Below the pieces are notes generated by a model. That model made no database searches. It saw only the letters and a list, made by a program, of their open reading frames with translations, and was not told the DNA's origin. A stretch of DNA of 64,000 nt from Rhodopseudomonas palustris (GTDB lineage Bacteria > Pseudomonadota > Alphaproteobacteria > Rhizobiales > Xanthobacteraceae). Where the stretch lies: assembly GCF_034479375.1 (NCBI RefSeq), contig NZ_CP140155.1:1674001-1738000 (forward strand), in the 5' to 3' direction. Below are positions 19,320-27,385 of the stretch, in pieces. Position numbers and translations under genes: made by a program. Numbering within the stretch: position 1 is the first letter of the stretch; each line of letters begins with the position of its first letter.

Positions 19320-20921
19320 ATGCGTCCAGCGGCGGTATTTGCACTTTTTTGCTTTGTCTTCGCCCCGAATGCCTTGCAGGCGATGGACCTCACGACAAGC
19401 AGGCGGCTGGCGGCAACTTGGTATTTGCAGTTCCGCTTGCCGGCCAACACTACGGCTAGTCGCTTCACGGAGAGGGCACGAGAAACATTCGTAGCGACGG
19501 ACGCCAATATCGACGGCGCCCTCACCATTGCGGACACTGATATTATCGCCTCAATGCGAACTGCCCAATTTCGATCTAGCACTCTCGCCCAATTGACACG
19601 CGCTGACCTGGATCAAGATGGTGCCGTCACCGCTGAGGAACTGCGAACATTATTGAGGTTCGAGAGGCAAATTGGCCGGTTGGCCGTCCAGACGATTGAC
19701 CGAGTGGAGGCCTCTGTCGCGAAGATGATGAGTTGGGATGCTGACGGTGACGGCCTAGTCAGCTTCGCAGAAGCTCAAATCGCCACGCAGACGATACCCA
19801 CGATGGACGCTCCGGGAACAAATTCTGCGACAGATGTACTGGAAACGCTGATGGCGTTCGATGCCGATGGCGATGGCGCTGTTACCTGGTCTGAACTAAA
19901 AACCGCTTTTGAGACATTCTTTCGTACTCTCGATACCGATCAGGACGGCATCATCAGCTCGAAGGAGTACGCCGCCTATCACGCGCGTGCCTACGACTCG
20001 ACCCCTGGGGCTGAAGAGTCCATTCGTCGGTTCGAAGCAAAAGTCCATGCCAAGTGCGCCATGCCGAAGGCGTCATCGTCCGCAAAGGTCGTTGTGCTTG
20101 GGACCCACCAGACTAATGCGCTGTCGAACGTCGCGCTCGGATCGATGGACGATGTCACACGTGCCGGCACGATCATCGTCGAGCCCGGATCCGAGCCACT
20201 CTATCTAGTGATCACGAATTTCGTTGCGACCATCTGGCAATTCACTGGCGCCGTGGATCGTATCGAACGCGTGGTGCTGGCCAGCAAATACGCCAGCGGC
20301 GCCACCGGCTTGCCCGCTGAGCGAGTGACGAGTCTGCCTGCGAAGGTCTGCCTACCGCACTCTTCCAACGTGGATGTCGACGCTGCCGACACCGCAATCG
20401 CGGTGGAGCGCGACATCGGGCGGGCGCCCGACCTAGTCTTCGGTCGCTCTGAACTCACCAGTTTCGGATTACCATCCGGCGCTGTGCAACTTCGGGGCAA
20501 TCAGAAGCCCAATACAATCCTGACGCCGAGGTACGGGCCGGCCTCGTCGACTACCGGCGACACGTCGAATGTGGATGCGCAAATGCATGCAATTGCGAGC
20601 CTGGAGCAACAATTGTTGCGTTTCAGCCCAGGCGGCGTCATCGAGATTGACCCCGCGAAGGTCATAAGCTCTGCGGCTGTCGCAAGCTACGACGTATTGC
20701 CGGAGGAAGCAGGATTGCTCCAATTGATGCGGAGCGGTGCGCTTACCCAAGAGCCGGACGGCACATTTCTCATACACCGCAAGATCAGGTTTCCCGCCGG
20801 GTTGGCGGGCGCACATTCGGTCAAGTTCCTAATTCTGCGAGACACTCCGCAACCGATCGGCGATCCGATACATTGCAGGATTGCCCGCGAGAGGGAGGAT
20901 AAGCCTATCGGTCCAAATTGA
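19320..20921 (+). CDS. Exported protein with five EF-hand loops and an unassigned C-terminal domain
   Basis: A 533-residue protein with a signal peptide (cleavage near residue 21, after ALQA). Five canonical Ca2+ loops lie at about residues 61-72 (DANIDGALTIAD), 96-107 (DLDQDGAVTAEE), 140-151 (DADGDGLVSFAE), 181-192 (DADGDGAVTWSE) and 205-216 (DTDQDGIISSKE). Residues 250-533 form a second part that I cannot place; it has KVVVLGTHQTN, then EPLYLVITNFVATIWQFTG and a cysteine in KVCLP. The start has AAGGA 6 nt upstream. Base composition is visibly less GC-rich than in the flanks, and codon use is more mixed. Ca2+ binding in the periplasm is likely; function unknown. Confidence 0.87.
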   Translation: MRPAAVFALFCFVFAPNALQAMDLTTSRRLAATWYLQFRLPANTTASRFTERARETFVATDANIDGALTIADTDIIASMRTAQFRSSTLAQLTRADLDQDGAVTAEELRTLLRFERQIGRLAVQTIDRVEASVAKMMSWDADGDGLVSFAEAQIATQTIPTMDAPGTNSATDVLETLMAFDADGDGAVTWSELKTAFETFFRTLDTDQDGIISSKEYAAYHARAYDSTPGAEESIRRFEAKVHAKCAMPKASSSAKVVVLGTHQTNALSNVALGSMDDVTRAGTIIVEPGSEPLYLVITNFVATIWQFTGAVDRIERVVLASKYASGATGLPAERVTSLPAKVCLPHSSNVDVDAADTAIAVERDIGRAPDLVFGRSELTSFGLPSGAVQLRGNQKPNTILTPRYGPASSTTGDTSNVDAQMHAIASLEQQLLRFSPGGVIEIDPAKVISSAAVASYDVLPEEAGLLQLMRSGALTQEPDGTFLIHRKIRFPAGLAGAHSVKFLILRDTPQPIGDPIHCRIAREREDKPIGPN

Positions 20922-21125
20922 CCGATTTCGGTCTCGTTGCAATTCGCTGGTCACCGTTTGCGTCTGCACCCCTCGATGCGAAAGAGGCCTCCCGACCGGG
21001 GGCAGGTTCCCTCTGCTCCGTCGTCGTATCGGCGTGGCCATCTTTCCGACCGCAGGGGATATTCTGCGCAGGCGTGCGGATCGCGCTTGCCCGCTCCGGC
21101 AAGTCTCCCTATAGCTCTTGCTTTA

Positions 21126-22079
21126 ATGACCCCCGCATTGAAATCGACCTTTGTCCTCGCTCACCGGCATCTGCTGGGGATCGAAGGGCTTTCCGCCGCC
21201 GACATCACCGGCCTGCTCGACCTTTCCGAGGAATATGTCGAGCTCAACCGGCAGGTCGACAAGAAGCGCGCCTCGTTGCGCGGCCGCACCCAGGTCAATC
21301 TGTTCTTCGAGGCCTCGACGAGGACGCAGTCCTCTTTCGAGATCGCCGGCAAGCGTCTCGGCGCCGACGTGATGAACATGAGCGTGTCGTCGTCTTCGAT
21401 GCGCAAGGGCGAGACGCTGATGGACACCGCGGTGACGCTCAACGCGATGCACCCGGATATCCTCGTGGTCCGCCATCACGCCTCCGGCGCTGTCGAATTG
21501 CTGGCTCGAAAGGTCGACGGCTCGGTGATCAATGCCGGCGACGGCGCGCACGAGCATCCGACCCAGGCGCTGCTCGACGCGCTGACCATCCGCCGCAACA
21601 AGGGCCGGCTCGAAGGTCTGGTGATCGCGATCTGCGGCGACGTCATGCATTCGCGGGTGGCGCGCTCCAACATCCTGCTGCTCAACACCATGGGCGCGCG
21701 CGTCCGCGTGGTCGCGCCCTCCACGCTGTTGCCCCGCGGAATCGAGCGGATGGGCGTCGAGGTCGCACGCGACATGCGCGAGGGGCTCGACGGCGCGGAT
21801 ATCGTCATGATGCTGCGGCTGCAGCGCGAGCGGATGAACGGCTCCTTCGTGCCGTCGAGCGGCGAATATTTCAACTATTTCGGGCTCGACCAGAAGAAGC
21901 TCGCCTACGCCAAGCCCGACGCGCTGGTGATGCATCCGGGGCCGATGAATCGTGGCGTCGAGATCGACTCGATCGTCGCCGACGGCGCGCAATCGGTGAT
22001 CCGCGAACAGGTCGAAATGGGCGTGGCGGTGCGGATGGCGGTGCTCGAAGCGCTGGCCCGCAACCTGCCCAACGCGTGA
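21126..22079 (+). CDS. pyrB: Aspartate carbamoyltransferase catalytic subunit
   Basis: A 317-residue enzyme for the first committed step of pyrimidine synthesis, joining carbamoyl phosphate and aspartate. The carbamoyl-phosphate loop [13 protein letters not shown], the [10 protein letters not shown] motif and the terminal [11 protein letters not shown] with its aspartate-site residues are intact. The ATG at 21126 gives the usual N-terminus of this family; the frame is open upstream but Arg/Pro-rich. No strong ribosome-binding site is seen. pyrC-like follows after 18 bases, so the two are one transcription unit and may form one complex. Confidence 0.96.
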   Translation: MTPALKSTFVLAHRHLLGIEGLSAADITGLLDLSEEYVELNRQVDKKRASLRGRTQVNLFFEASTRTQSSFEIAGKRLGADVMNMSVSSSSMRKGETLMDTAVTLNAMHPDILVVRHHASGAVELLARKVDGSVINAGDGAHEHPTQALLDALTIRRNKGRLEGLVIAICGDVMHSRVARSNILLLNTMGARVRVVAPSTLLPRGIERMGVEVARDMREGLDGADIVMMLRLQRERMNGSFVPSSGEYFNYFGLDQKKLAYAKPDALVMHPGPMNRGVEIDSIVADGAQSVIREQVEMGVAVRMAVLEALARNLPNA

Positions 22080-22097
22080 AGCTGGAACGGAACTGAG

Positions 22098-23399
22098 ATG
22101 CTGATCGACCGCCGCCCGATCCTGCTCGCCAATGCCCGCCTGATCGATCCGGCGCGCGATTTCGACGGCATCGGCGACGTGCTGATCGCCGACGGCGTGA
22201 TCCGCGACGCCCGCCGCGGCATCGGCGCCGCCGGCGTGCCGGAAGGCACCGACATCGTCAATTGCGCCGGCATGGTGGTGGCCCCCGGCCTGGTCGACAT
22301 GCGCGCCTTCGTCGGCGAGCCCGGCGCCAGCCACCGCGAGACCTTCGCGTCGGCCAGCCAGGCCGCGGCCGCAGGCGGCATCACCACCATCGTCTGCCAG
22401 CCCAACACCTCGCCGGTGATCGACAATTCGGCGACGGTCGACTTCGTGATGCGCCGTGCCCGCGACACCGCGATCGTCAACATCCATCCGATGGCGGCGC
22501 TGACCAAGGGGCTGAACGGCACCGAGATGACCGAGATCGGCCTCCTGAAGGCCGCCGGCGCCGTGGCGTTCAGCGACGGCGACCGCAGCGTGATGAACGC
22601 GCGGGTGATGCGCAGCGCGCTGACCTACGCTCGCGATTTCGACGCGCTGATCGTGCACCACACCGAAGACCCCGATCTGGTCGCCGAAGGCGTGATGAAC
22701 GAGAGCGAATTCGCCACCCGGCTCGGGCTGTCGGGCGTGCCGAACGCCGCCGAGGCCGTGGTGCTGGAGCGCGACGTCCGCCTCGCCGCGCTGACCGGCG
22801 GCCGCTACCACGCCGCATCGCTGACCTGCATCGAGTCGCTGGAGATCCTGCAGCGCGCGCGCGATTCCGGGATCAACGTCTCGGCGTCGGTGTCGATCAA
22901 TCACGTCACGCTCAACGAGAACGACATCGGCCCGTACCGCACCTTCCTCAAGCTGTCGCCGCCGCTGCGCACCGAGGACGACCGCAAGGCGCTGATCGCC
23001 GCCGTCTCCTCCGGGCTGATCGACGTCATCATGTCGGATCACAATCCGCAGGACGTCGAGGTCAAGCGGCTGCCCTTCGCCGAGGCCGCCGCCGGTGCGA
23101 TCGGGCTGGAGACGATGCTGCCGGCCGGCTTGCGGCTGCTCCACGCCGGTGAGCTCGATCTGGTGAGCCTGATCCGCGCGATGTCGACCCGCCCGGCCGA
23201 ACTGCTCGGCCTGCCCAGCGGCACGCTGCGCGCCGGCAGTCCTGCCGATCTGATCGTGATCGACCTCGACACGCCGTGGATCGTCGATCCGAACGAACTG
23301 AAATCAAAGTGCAAGAACACCCCGTTCGACGAAGCGCGGTTCTCCGGACGGGTGGTCCGCACCATCGTCGGCGGCCGCACGGTGTACGAGCATGTGTAA
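22098..23399 (+). CDS. pyrC: Dihydroorotase homologue lacking metal ligands (PyrC'-like)
   Basis: A 433-residue amidohydrolase-fold protein in the position of dihydroorotase. The class I signature D-x-H-x-H-x-R-E-P-G reads DMRAFVGEPG at residues 67-76: both zinc-binding His are replaced (Arg69, Phe71) and the substrate-binding Arg is Gly73. The DHAPH motif reads DHNPQ at 314-318. Other parts remain, including HHTEDPDLV and the NHVTLNEND segment. Pseudomonas-type PyrC' proteins likewise lost activity and serve to assemble ATCase with PyrB; tight pairing with pyrB here suggests the same. An active dihydroorotase should then be encoded elsewhere. Annotation pipelines would call it pyrC. Confidence 0.9.
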   Translation: MLIDRRPILLANARLIDPARDFDGIGDVLIADGVIRDARRGIGAAGVPEGTDIVNCAGMVVAPGLVDMRAFVGEPGASHRETFASASQAAAAGGITTIVCQPNTSPVIDNSATVDFVMRRARDTAIVNIHPMAALTKGLNGTEMTEIGLLKAAGAVAFSDGDRSVMNARVMRSALTYARDFDALIVHHTEDPDLVAEGVMNESEFATRLGLSGVPNAAEAVVLERDVRLAALTGGRYHAASLTCIESLEILQRARDSGINVSASVSINHVTLNENDIGPYRTFLKLSPPLRTEDDRKALIAAVSSGLIDVIMSDHNPQDVEVKRLPFAEAAAGAIGLETMLPAGLRLLHAGELDLVSLIRAMSTRPAELLGLPSGTLRAGSPADLIVIDLDTPWIVDPNELKSKCKNTPFDEARFSGRVVRTIVGGRTVYEHV

Positions 23400-23447
23400 G
23401 TGGATTTGAAGGGCTGCGTCAGTCCGGACGATAAGGGCTTCCGTTCT

Positions 23448-23530
23448 CGTCATTGCGAGCGAAGCGAAGCAATCCAGAAGCGCCGTGCACCACGCTGGAT
23501 TGCTTCGTCGCTTCGCTCCTCGCAATGACG
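23448..23530. repeat. Dispersed palindromic repeat, family B (CGTCATTGCGAGCG type)
   Basis: A near-perfect 83-base inverted repeat that begins CGTCATTGCGAGCGAAG and ends in the complementary CGCAATGACG, with arms of about 30 bases around GAAGCGCCGTGCACCACG. It lies between pyrC and plsY. This sequence type is a common intergenic element in Bradyrhizobium-group and other proteobacterial genomes. It could end pyrBC transcription or shield its 3' end. Confidence 0.8.
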
Positions 23531-23580
23531 GGAAAGCCTGACTTTGTTGCCGACGCGCTAGAGTTGTTTGGAGAATTGTG

Positions 23581-24171
23581 ATGATCGGGATCTACATCGC
23601 AGCACTGCTGCTCGGCTATCTGTTCGGCTCGATTCCGTTCGGCCTGATCCTGACCAGGTTCGCCGGAACGCAGGATCTGCGCTCGATCGGCTCCGGCAAT
23701 ATCGGCGCGACCAACGTGCTACGCACCGGCCGCAAGGGCCTCGCCGCCGCCACGCTGCTGCTCGACGCGCTCAAGGGCACCGCCGCGGTGATCATCGCGT
23801 CGAGTTTCGGCGGCGCCGAAGCCGCGATGCTGGCCGCACTCGGCGCGTTTCTCGGCCACCTGTTTCCGGTCTGGCTGAAGTTCAAGGGCGGCAAGGGCGT
23901 CGCCGTCTATATAGGCGTGCTGATCGGCCTGTTCTGGCCGGCGGCGATCGTGTTCTGCCTGCTCTGGCTCGCCACCGCCTTCACCGCGCGCTACTCGTCG
24001 CTGTCCGCGCTGGTCGCCGCCTTCATCACCCCGATCTTCCTGTGGTGGTTCGGCCACCCCGCACTCGCCTCGCTGTTCGCCGTGCTGACGCTGCTGCTGT
24101 TCTACATGCACCGCGAAAACATCAAGCGGCTGCAGGCCGGCACCGAGAGCAGGATCGGCGAGAAGAAGTAG
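23581..24171 (+). CDS. plsY: Acyl-phosphate glycerol-3-phosphate acyltransferase
   Basis: A 196-residue inner-membrane enzyme that acylates glycerol-3-phosphate from acyl phosphate, the first step of phospholipid synthesis. About five hydrophobic segments are seen. The three PlsY motifs are present: [12 protein letters not shown], the [21 protein letters not shown] block, and a terminal RHREN-like [13 protein letters not shown] lies 7 nt before the ATG at 23581; a GTG one codon earlier is the alternative. It stands between two palindromic repeats and is probably transcribed alone. Confidence 0.95.
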   Translation: MIGIYIAALLLGYLFGSIPFGLILTRFAGTQDLRSIGSGNIGATNVLRTGRKGLAAATLLLDALKGTAAVIIASSFGGAEAAMLAALGAFLGHLFPVWLKFKGGKGVAVYIGVLIGLFWPAAIVFCLLWLATAFTARYSSLSALVAAFITPIFLWWFGHPALASLFAVLTLLLFYMHRENIKRLQAGTESRIGEKK

Positions 24172-24201
24172 CGACCGCTACGCAGCTTGCTTCTCACGCG
24201 C

Positions 24202-24322
24202 CGTCATCCTGAGGCGCGAGCGCAGCGAGCCTCGAAGGATGTGCCACACAGCGTGGCGCTCGTCCCCTTCTTACCATGCCGTCGCCCTTCGAGGGCCGCT
24301 ACGCGGCCACCTCAGGGTGACG
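24202..24322. repeat. Dispersed palindromic repeat, family C copy 1 (CGTCATCCTGAGG type)
   Basis: About 120 bases bounded by CGTCATCCTGAGG and an imperfect complement ending GGTGACG, with GAGCGCAGCGAGCCTCGAAGG inside the left half and CTTCGAGGGCC in the right half. It lies between plsY and dprA. Other copies or half-copies occur at 35580-35630, 39216-39328 and 51820-51946. Confidence 0.75.
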
Positions 24323-24405
24323 GCGCCCGATACCTCATCAGCTTCCGCCTTCGTCGAACTTGTCCACTCGCATAAGTTGCGCAACACTCCCGGCGGGGGT
24401 GGTGC

Positions 24406-25542
24406 GTGGCCGAAAGTACCAGCGACCAGGGAACGAGTCTTCTCACCGAGGCGCAGCGGATCGACTGGCTGCGGCTGATCCGCGCCGACAATGTCGGCGC
24501 TCGCACCTTCCGCTCGCTGATCAATCATTTCGGCTCGGCGCGCGCGGCGCTGGAGCGGTTGCCGGAGCTGGCGCGGCGCGGCGGCGCGGCGCGCGCCGGA
24601 CGCATCCCGAGCGAAGACGAGGCGCGGCGCGAGATCGAAGGTGGTCGCCGGCTCGGCGTCGAGCTGGTCGCGCCGGGCGAGCCGGGCTATCCCCCTCGCC
24701 TCGCGCTGATCGACGACGCGCCGCCGCTGCTCGGCGTCCACGCATTGCCGGACGCGCTCGCCATGATGCAGCGGCCGATGATCGCGATCGTCGGCTCGCG
24801 CAATGCCTCCGGCGCCGGGCTGAAATTCGCTCAGCTTCTCGCCGGCGACCTCGGCGCCAGCGGCTTCGTGGTGATCTCCGGGCTGGCGCGCGGCATCGAC
24901 CAGGCGGCGCATCGCGCCAGCCTCGGCAGCGGCACCGTCGCGGTGCTGGCCGGCGGCCACGACAAGATCTATCCGGCCGAGCACGAGGATCTGCTGCTCG
25001 ACATCGTCGAAGCGCGCGGCGCGGCGATCTCGGAAATGCCGCTCGGCCACGTCCCGCGCGGCAAGGATTTTCCCCGCCGCAACCGGCTGATCTCCGGCGC
25101 GTCGGTCGGCGTCGCGGTGATCGAGGCGGCGTATCGCTCCGGTTCGCTGATCACAGCGCGGCGCGCCGCCGATCAGGGCCGCGAAGTGTTCGCGGTCCCG
25201 GGCTCGCCGCTCGATCCGCGCGCCGCCGGCACCAACGACCTGATCAAACAGGGCGCGACGCTGATCACTTGCGCCGCCGACATCATCCAGGCGGTGTCGC
25301 CGATCCTCGAGCGGCCGATCGAGCTGCCGGGCCGCGAACCCGACCACCCGCCGCCGGCGAGCGATCCCGATCCCAGCGACCGCAGCCGCATCGTCAACCT
25401 GCTCGGGCCGAGCCCGGTCGGGATCGACGATCTGATCCGGCTCTCCGGCATCTCTCCGGCGGTGGTGCGCACTGTGCTGCTGGAGCTGGAGCTTGCCGGC
25501 CGGCTGGAGCGCCATGGCGGCGGGCTGGTGTCGCTGAATTGA
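24406..25542 (+). CDS. dprA: DNA-processing protein DprA
   Basis: A 378-residue protein that binds incoming single-stranded DNA and loads RecA during natural transformation; it is also kept in non-competent species. The order is an N-terminal SAM/HhH-like segment ([18 protein letters not shown]), the Rossmann fold with [17 protein letters not shown] and [17 protein letters not shown], then [11 protein letters not shown] and [19 protein letters not shown], and a C-terminal winged-helix DML1-like domain ([20 protein letters not shown]). The start is a GTG at 24406. It ends 4 bases from the convergent HxlR gene. Confidence 0.95.
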   Translation: MAESTSDQGTSLLTEAQRIDWLRLIRADNVGARTFRSLINHFGSARAALERLPELARRGGAARAGRIPSEDEARREIEGGRRLGVELVAPGEPGYPPRLALIDDAPPLLGVHALPDALAMMQRPMIAIVGSRNASGAGLKFAQLLAGDLGASGFVVISGLARGIDQAAHRASLGSGTVAVLAGGHDKIYPAEHEDLLLDIVEARGAAISEMPLGHVPRGKDFPRRNRLISGASVGVAVIEAAYRSGSLITARRAADQGREVFAVPGSPLDPRAAGTNDLIKQGATLITCAADIIQAVSPILERPIELPGREPDHPPPASDPDPSDRSRIVNLLGPSPVGIDDLIRLSGISPAVVRTVLLELELAGRLERHGGGLVSLN

Positions 25543-25546
25543 CGCG

Positions 25547-26014
25547 TCAGTTCGACGAGCCGCGACCATCGAAGGCGCGCCGCGCGGTCTCGATTTCCGG
25601 CAGATGCTCGCGCGCCCAGGTGCCGAGCGCCTGCACCGGCTGGCTCAGGCCGTGCCCGAGCGGCGTCAGTTCGTAGTCGACGCGCGGCGGCACCGTCGGA
25701 AACACGGTCCGCGTCACCAGCCCGTCGCGCTCGAGCCCGCGCAGCGTCAGGGTCAGCATCCGCTGCGAAATCCCGCCGATCATCCGCTTCAGCTCGTTGA
25801 AGCGCCGCGGCCCATCGCGCAGCAGCATGATCACCAGCACGGTCCATTTGTCGCCGACCCGCGAAAGCACCGAATTGACGCCCTGGCAATCGCTGCGCGC
25901 GTGGGCGCCCGGCCCGAGAGGCACATCATTGTGCCCGGGAACATCGCTGTGCGCAGGCAGATCGCTGTGCTCGAGTTTCAAAATAGTGCCTTCTTGTGCG
26001 GTTTTCGCAGTCAC
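25547..26014 (-). CDS. HxlR-family transcriptional regulator with N-terminal hexapeptide repeats
   Basis: A 155-residue regulator. The HxlR winged-helix domain runs from about residue 45: [40 protein letters not shown] and [18 protein letters not shown]. Cys43 in RSDCQGV is in the position of the redox-active cysteine used by quinone- or diamide-sensing relatives (YodB/QorR). Before it lie three tandem six-residue repeats of the form H-(S/N)-D-(L/V)-P-x encoded by 18-base DNA repeats. The start is a GTG. It is divergent from an azoreductase, the classical target of such sensors, with only 42 bases between the starts. Confidence 0.9.
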   Translation of the reverse strand: MTAKTAQEGTILKLEHSDLPAHSDVPGHNDVPLGPGAHARSDCQGVNSVLSRVGDKWTVLVIMLLRDGPRRFNELKRMIGGISQRMLTLTLRGLERDGLVTRTVFPTVPPRVDYELTPLGHGLSQPVQALGTWAREHLPEIETARRAFDGRGSSN

Positions 26015-26056
26015 TCATAGTGCGTCAGTTACAAATCTATACCAAGGAAGACGCCA

Positions 26057-26665
26057 ATGAAACTGCTTCACATCGACTCCAGCGTGCTCGGCCCCCACTC
26101 GGTCAGCCGCCAGGTCTCCGCCGCGATCGTCGACCGGCTCCGTCAGGCCAATTCGGGACTGACCGTCACCTATCGCGACCTCACCGCCGAGCCGCTGCGG
26201 CACCTGTCGGGTCCGCATCTCGCCGCCGCCCAGGGCGCCGCCCCCGAGCCGTCGCTGCAATCCGACCTGGCCGCGGGTCAGACGGTGCTGGACGAATTCC
26301 TCGCCGCTGACGTCGTGGTGATCGGCGCACCGATGTATAATTTTACCATTCCGAGCCAGCTCAAGGCCTGGATCGACCGCATCCTCGTCGCCGGCAAGAC
26401 CTTCAAATACGGTCCCACCGGCGTCGAAGGGTTGGCCGCCGGCAAGCGGGTGATCATTGCGGCGTCGCGCGGCGGCTTCTATGGCGCCGATACGCCGATG
26501 GCGGTCGGCGAGCATCTGGAAAGCTATCTGCGCTTCGTGTTCGGCTTCATCGGCATCGCCGCCCCCGAAATCATCTCTGCGGACGGCATCCAGCTCGGCC
26601 CGGAGCATCGCGAGAAGGCGCTCGCCTCGGCGCTGTCCGCCGCGGCCGGCCTGCGAGCGGCCTGA
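26057..26665 (+). CDS. azoR: FMN-dependent NADH-azoreductase
   Basis: A 202-residue flavodoxin-fold oxidoreductase that reduces quinones and azo compounds with NADH. Family markers are [19 protein letters not shown] at the N-terminus, the FMN loop [18 protein letters not shown], the [14 protein letters not shown] segment, and SRGGFYG later. AAGGAAG precedes the ATG by 8 nt. Control by the divergent HxlR regulator is very likely, with oxidative or quinone stress as the signal. A terminator-like hairpin follows at 26702-26727. Confidence 0.94.
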   Translation: MKLLHIDSSVLGPHSVSRQVSAAIVDRLRQANSGLTVTYRDLTAEPLRHLSGPHLAAAQGAAPEPSLQSDLAAGQTVLDEFLAADVVVIGAPMYNFTIPSQLKAWIDRILVAGKTFKYGPTGVEGLAAGKRVIIAASRGGFYGADTPMAVGEHLESYLRFVFGFIGIAAPEIISADGIQLGPEHREKALASALSAAAGLRAA

Positions 26666-26701
26666 GGGCGCAAGCAGCCGGCCCGCCCCCCAAAAAGCAA
26701 C

Positions 26702-26735
26702 GGCCCGAAGTGGTGACACTTCGAGCCATCTTGGA
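26702..26735 (+). terminator. Probable azoR terminator hairpin
   Basis: GGCCCGAAGTG and CACTTCGAGCC form an 11-bp stem with one mismatch around a GTGA loop, 36 bases after the azoR stop, followed by a short T-containing stretch. A second weak inverted repeat (GGAGGCGG ... CCGCCTCC) follows at about 26733-26761. The stems are clear; the lack of a long T-run makes efficiency uncertain. Confidence 0.55.
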
Positions 26736-26930
26736 GGCGGACGTACATCCGGCCCGCCTCCTGCTTATTCGAATCGTGAACCAGTTCGGTTAATAAGACG
26801 TAAACGCCAGCCTTGGTTCCACCCGCCGCGCGGCAGCCGCGCTGACCGGGGTTCAAGCCGCGTATGAACGCTGAAAGCCGAAGCAGCCCGCGAGGTTAGC
26901 TCGATCATCTGATCCGTGGCGCGAGCCTCT

Positions 26931-27137
26931 TCACTTGCTCTCCGAACGGCAACCGTTGCGGTGGCGGACGATCTCGTTGGCCTCCAGCCGCGCCATGTCG
27001 AGCAGATAACACAGCATATCCAGTCGGTGGACGTCGGCGATCTGGATCAGCTCTGAGATCGCCTCGACGAGGTAGCCGGCCGCTTCGACCGGGCCGCCAT
27101 TGCGATCGCGTGAGCCGCTGCCACGTCGTGACACCAT
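26931..27137 (-). CDS. Conserved small hypothetical protein
   Basis: A 68-residue protein. The first 15 residues are Arg/Gly/Ser-rich; the rest is a helical, Leu-rich stretch, VEAAGYLVEAISELIQIAD followed by HRLDMLCYLLDMARLEANEI. AAGGA lies about 10 nt upstream of the ATG. I remember similar small proteins in Bradyrhizobium-group genomes but know no function. It lies alone between azoR and topA, transcribed away from topA. Helical dimerisation is likely. Confidence 0.65.
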   Translation of the reverse strand: MVSRRGSGSRDRNGGPVEAAGYLVEAISELIQIADVHRLDMLCYLLDMARLEANEIVRHRNGCRSESK

Positions 27138-27199
27138 GGGCCGGGTTCCTTTCAGGGGTATCGAAGGCCCCTATCGGTGAGTCTGGCGTACGTATTACT

Positions 27200-27224
27200 A
27201 CTCTAGGTTGTGCAACTCTAGGTT
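27200..27224. promoter_or_regulatory. Direct repeat in the topA upstream region
   Basis: ACTCTAGGTT occurs at 27200-27209 and again at 27215-27224, a 15-bp period, in the AT-rich centre of the divergent space between the small hypothetical gene and topA. It could be a binding site for a regulator or part of a supercoiling-sensitive topA promoter. No -35/-10 pair was fixed with confidence. Confidence 0.4.
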
Positions 27225-27385
27225 TAAGTTTCGTGTCTGGTCACGCGCTTTTCTGTCGCTATGGGCCGGCGGCATGACCGGACCGATTTGACAGCGACCG
27301 CACCAGAACCCATGTTCCGGGCAATGCGGCTGGCGCGAGTCTCGCGAAAACGGCGCATTTCTCTCAGCTAAGTCATTGGAATCCG

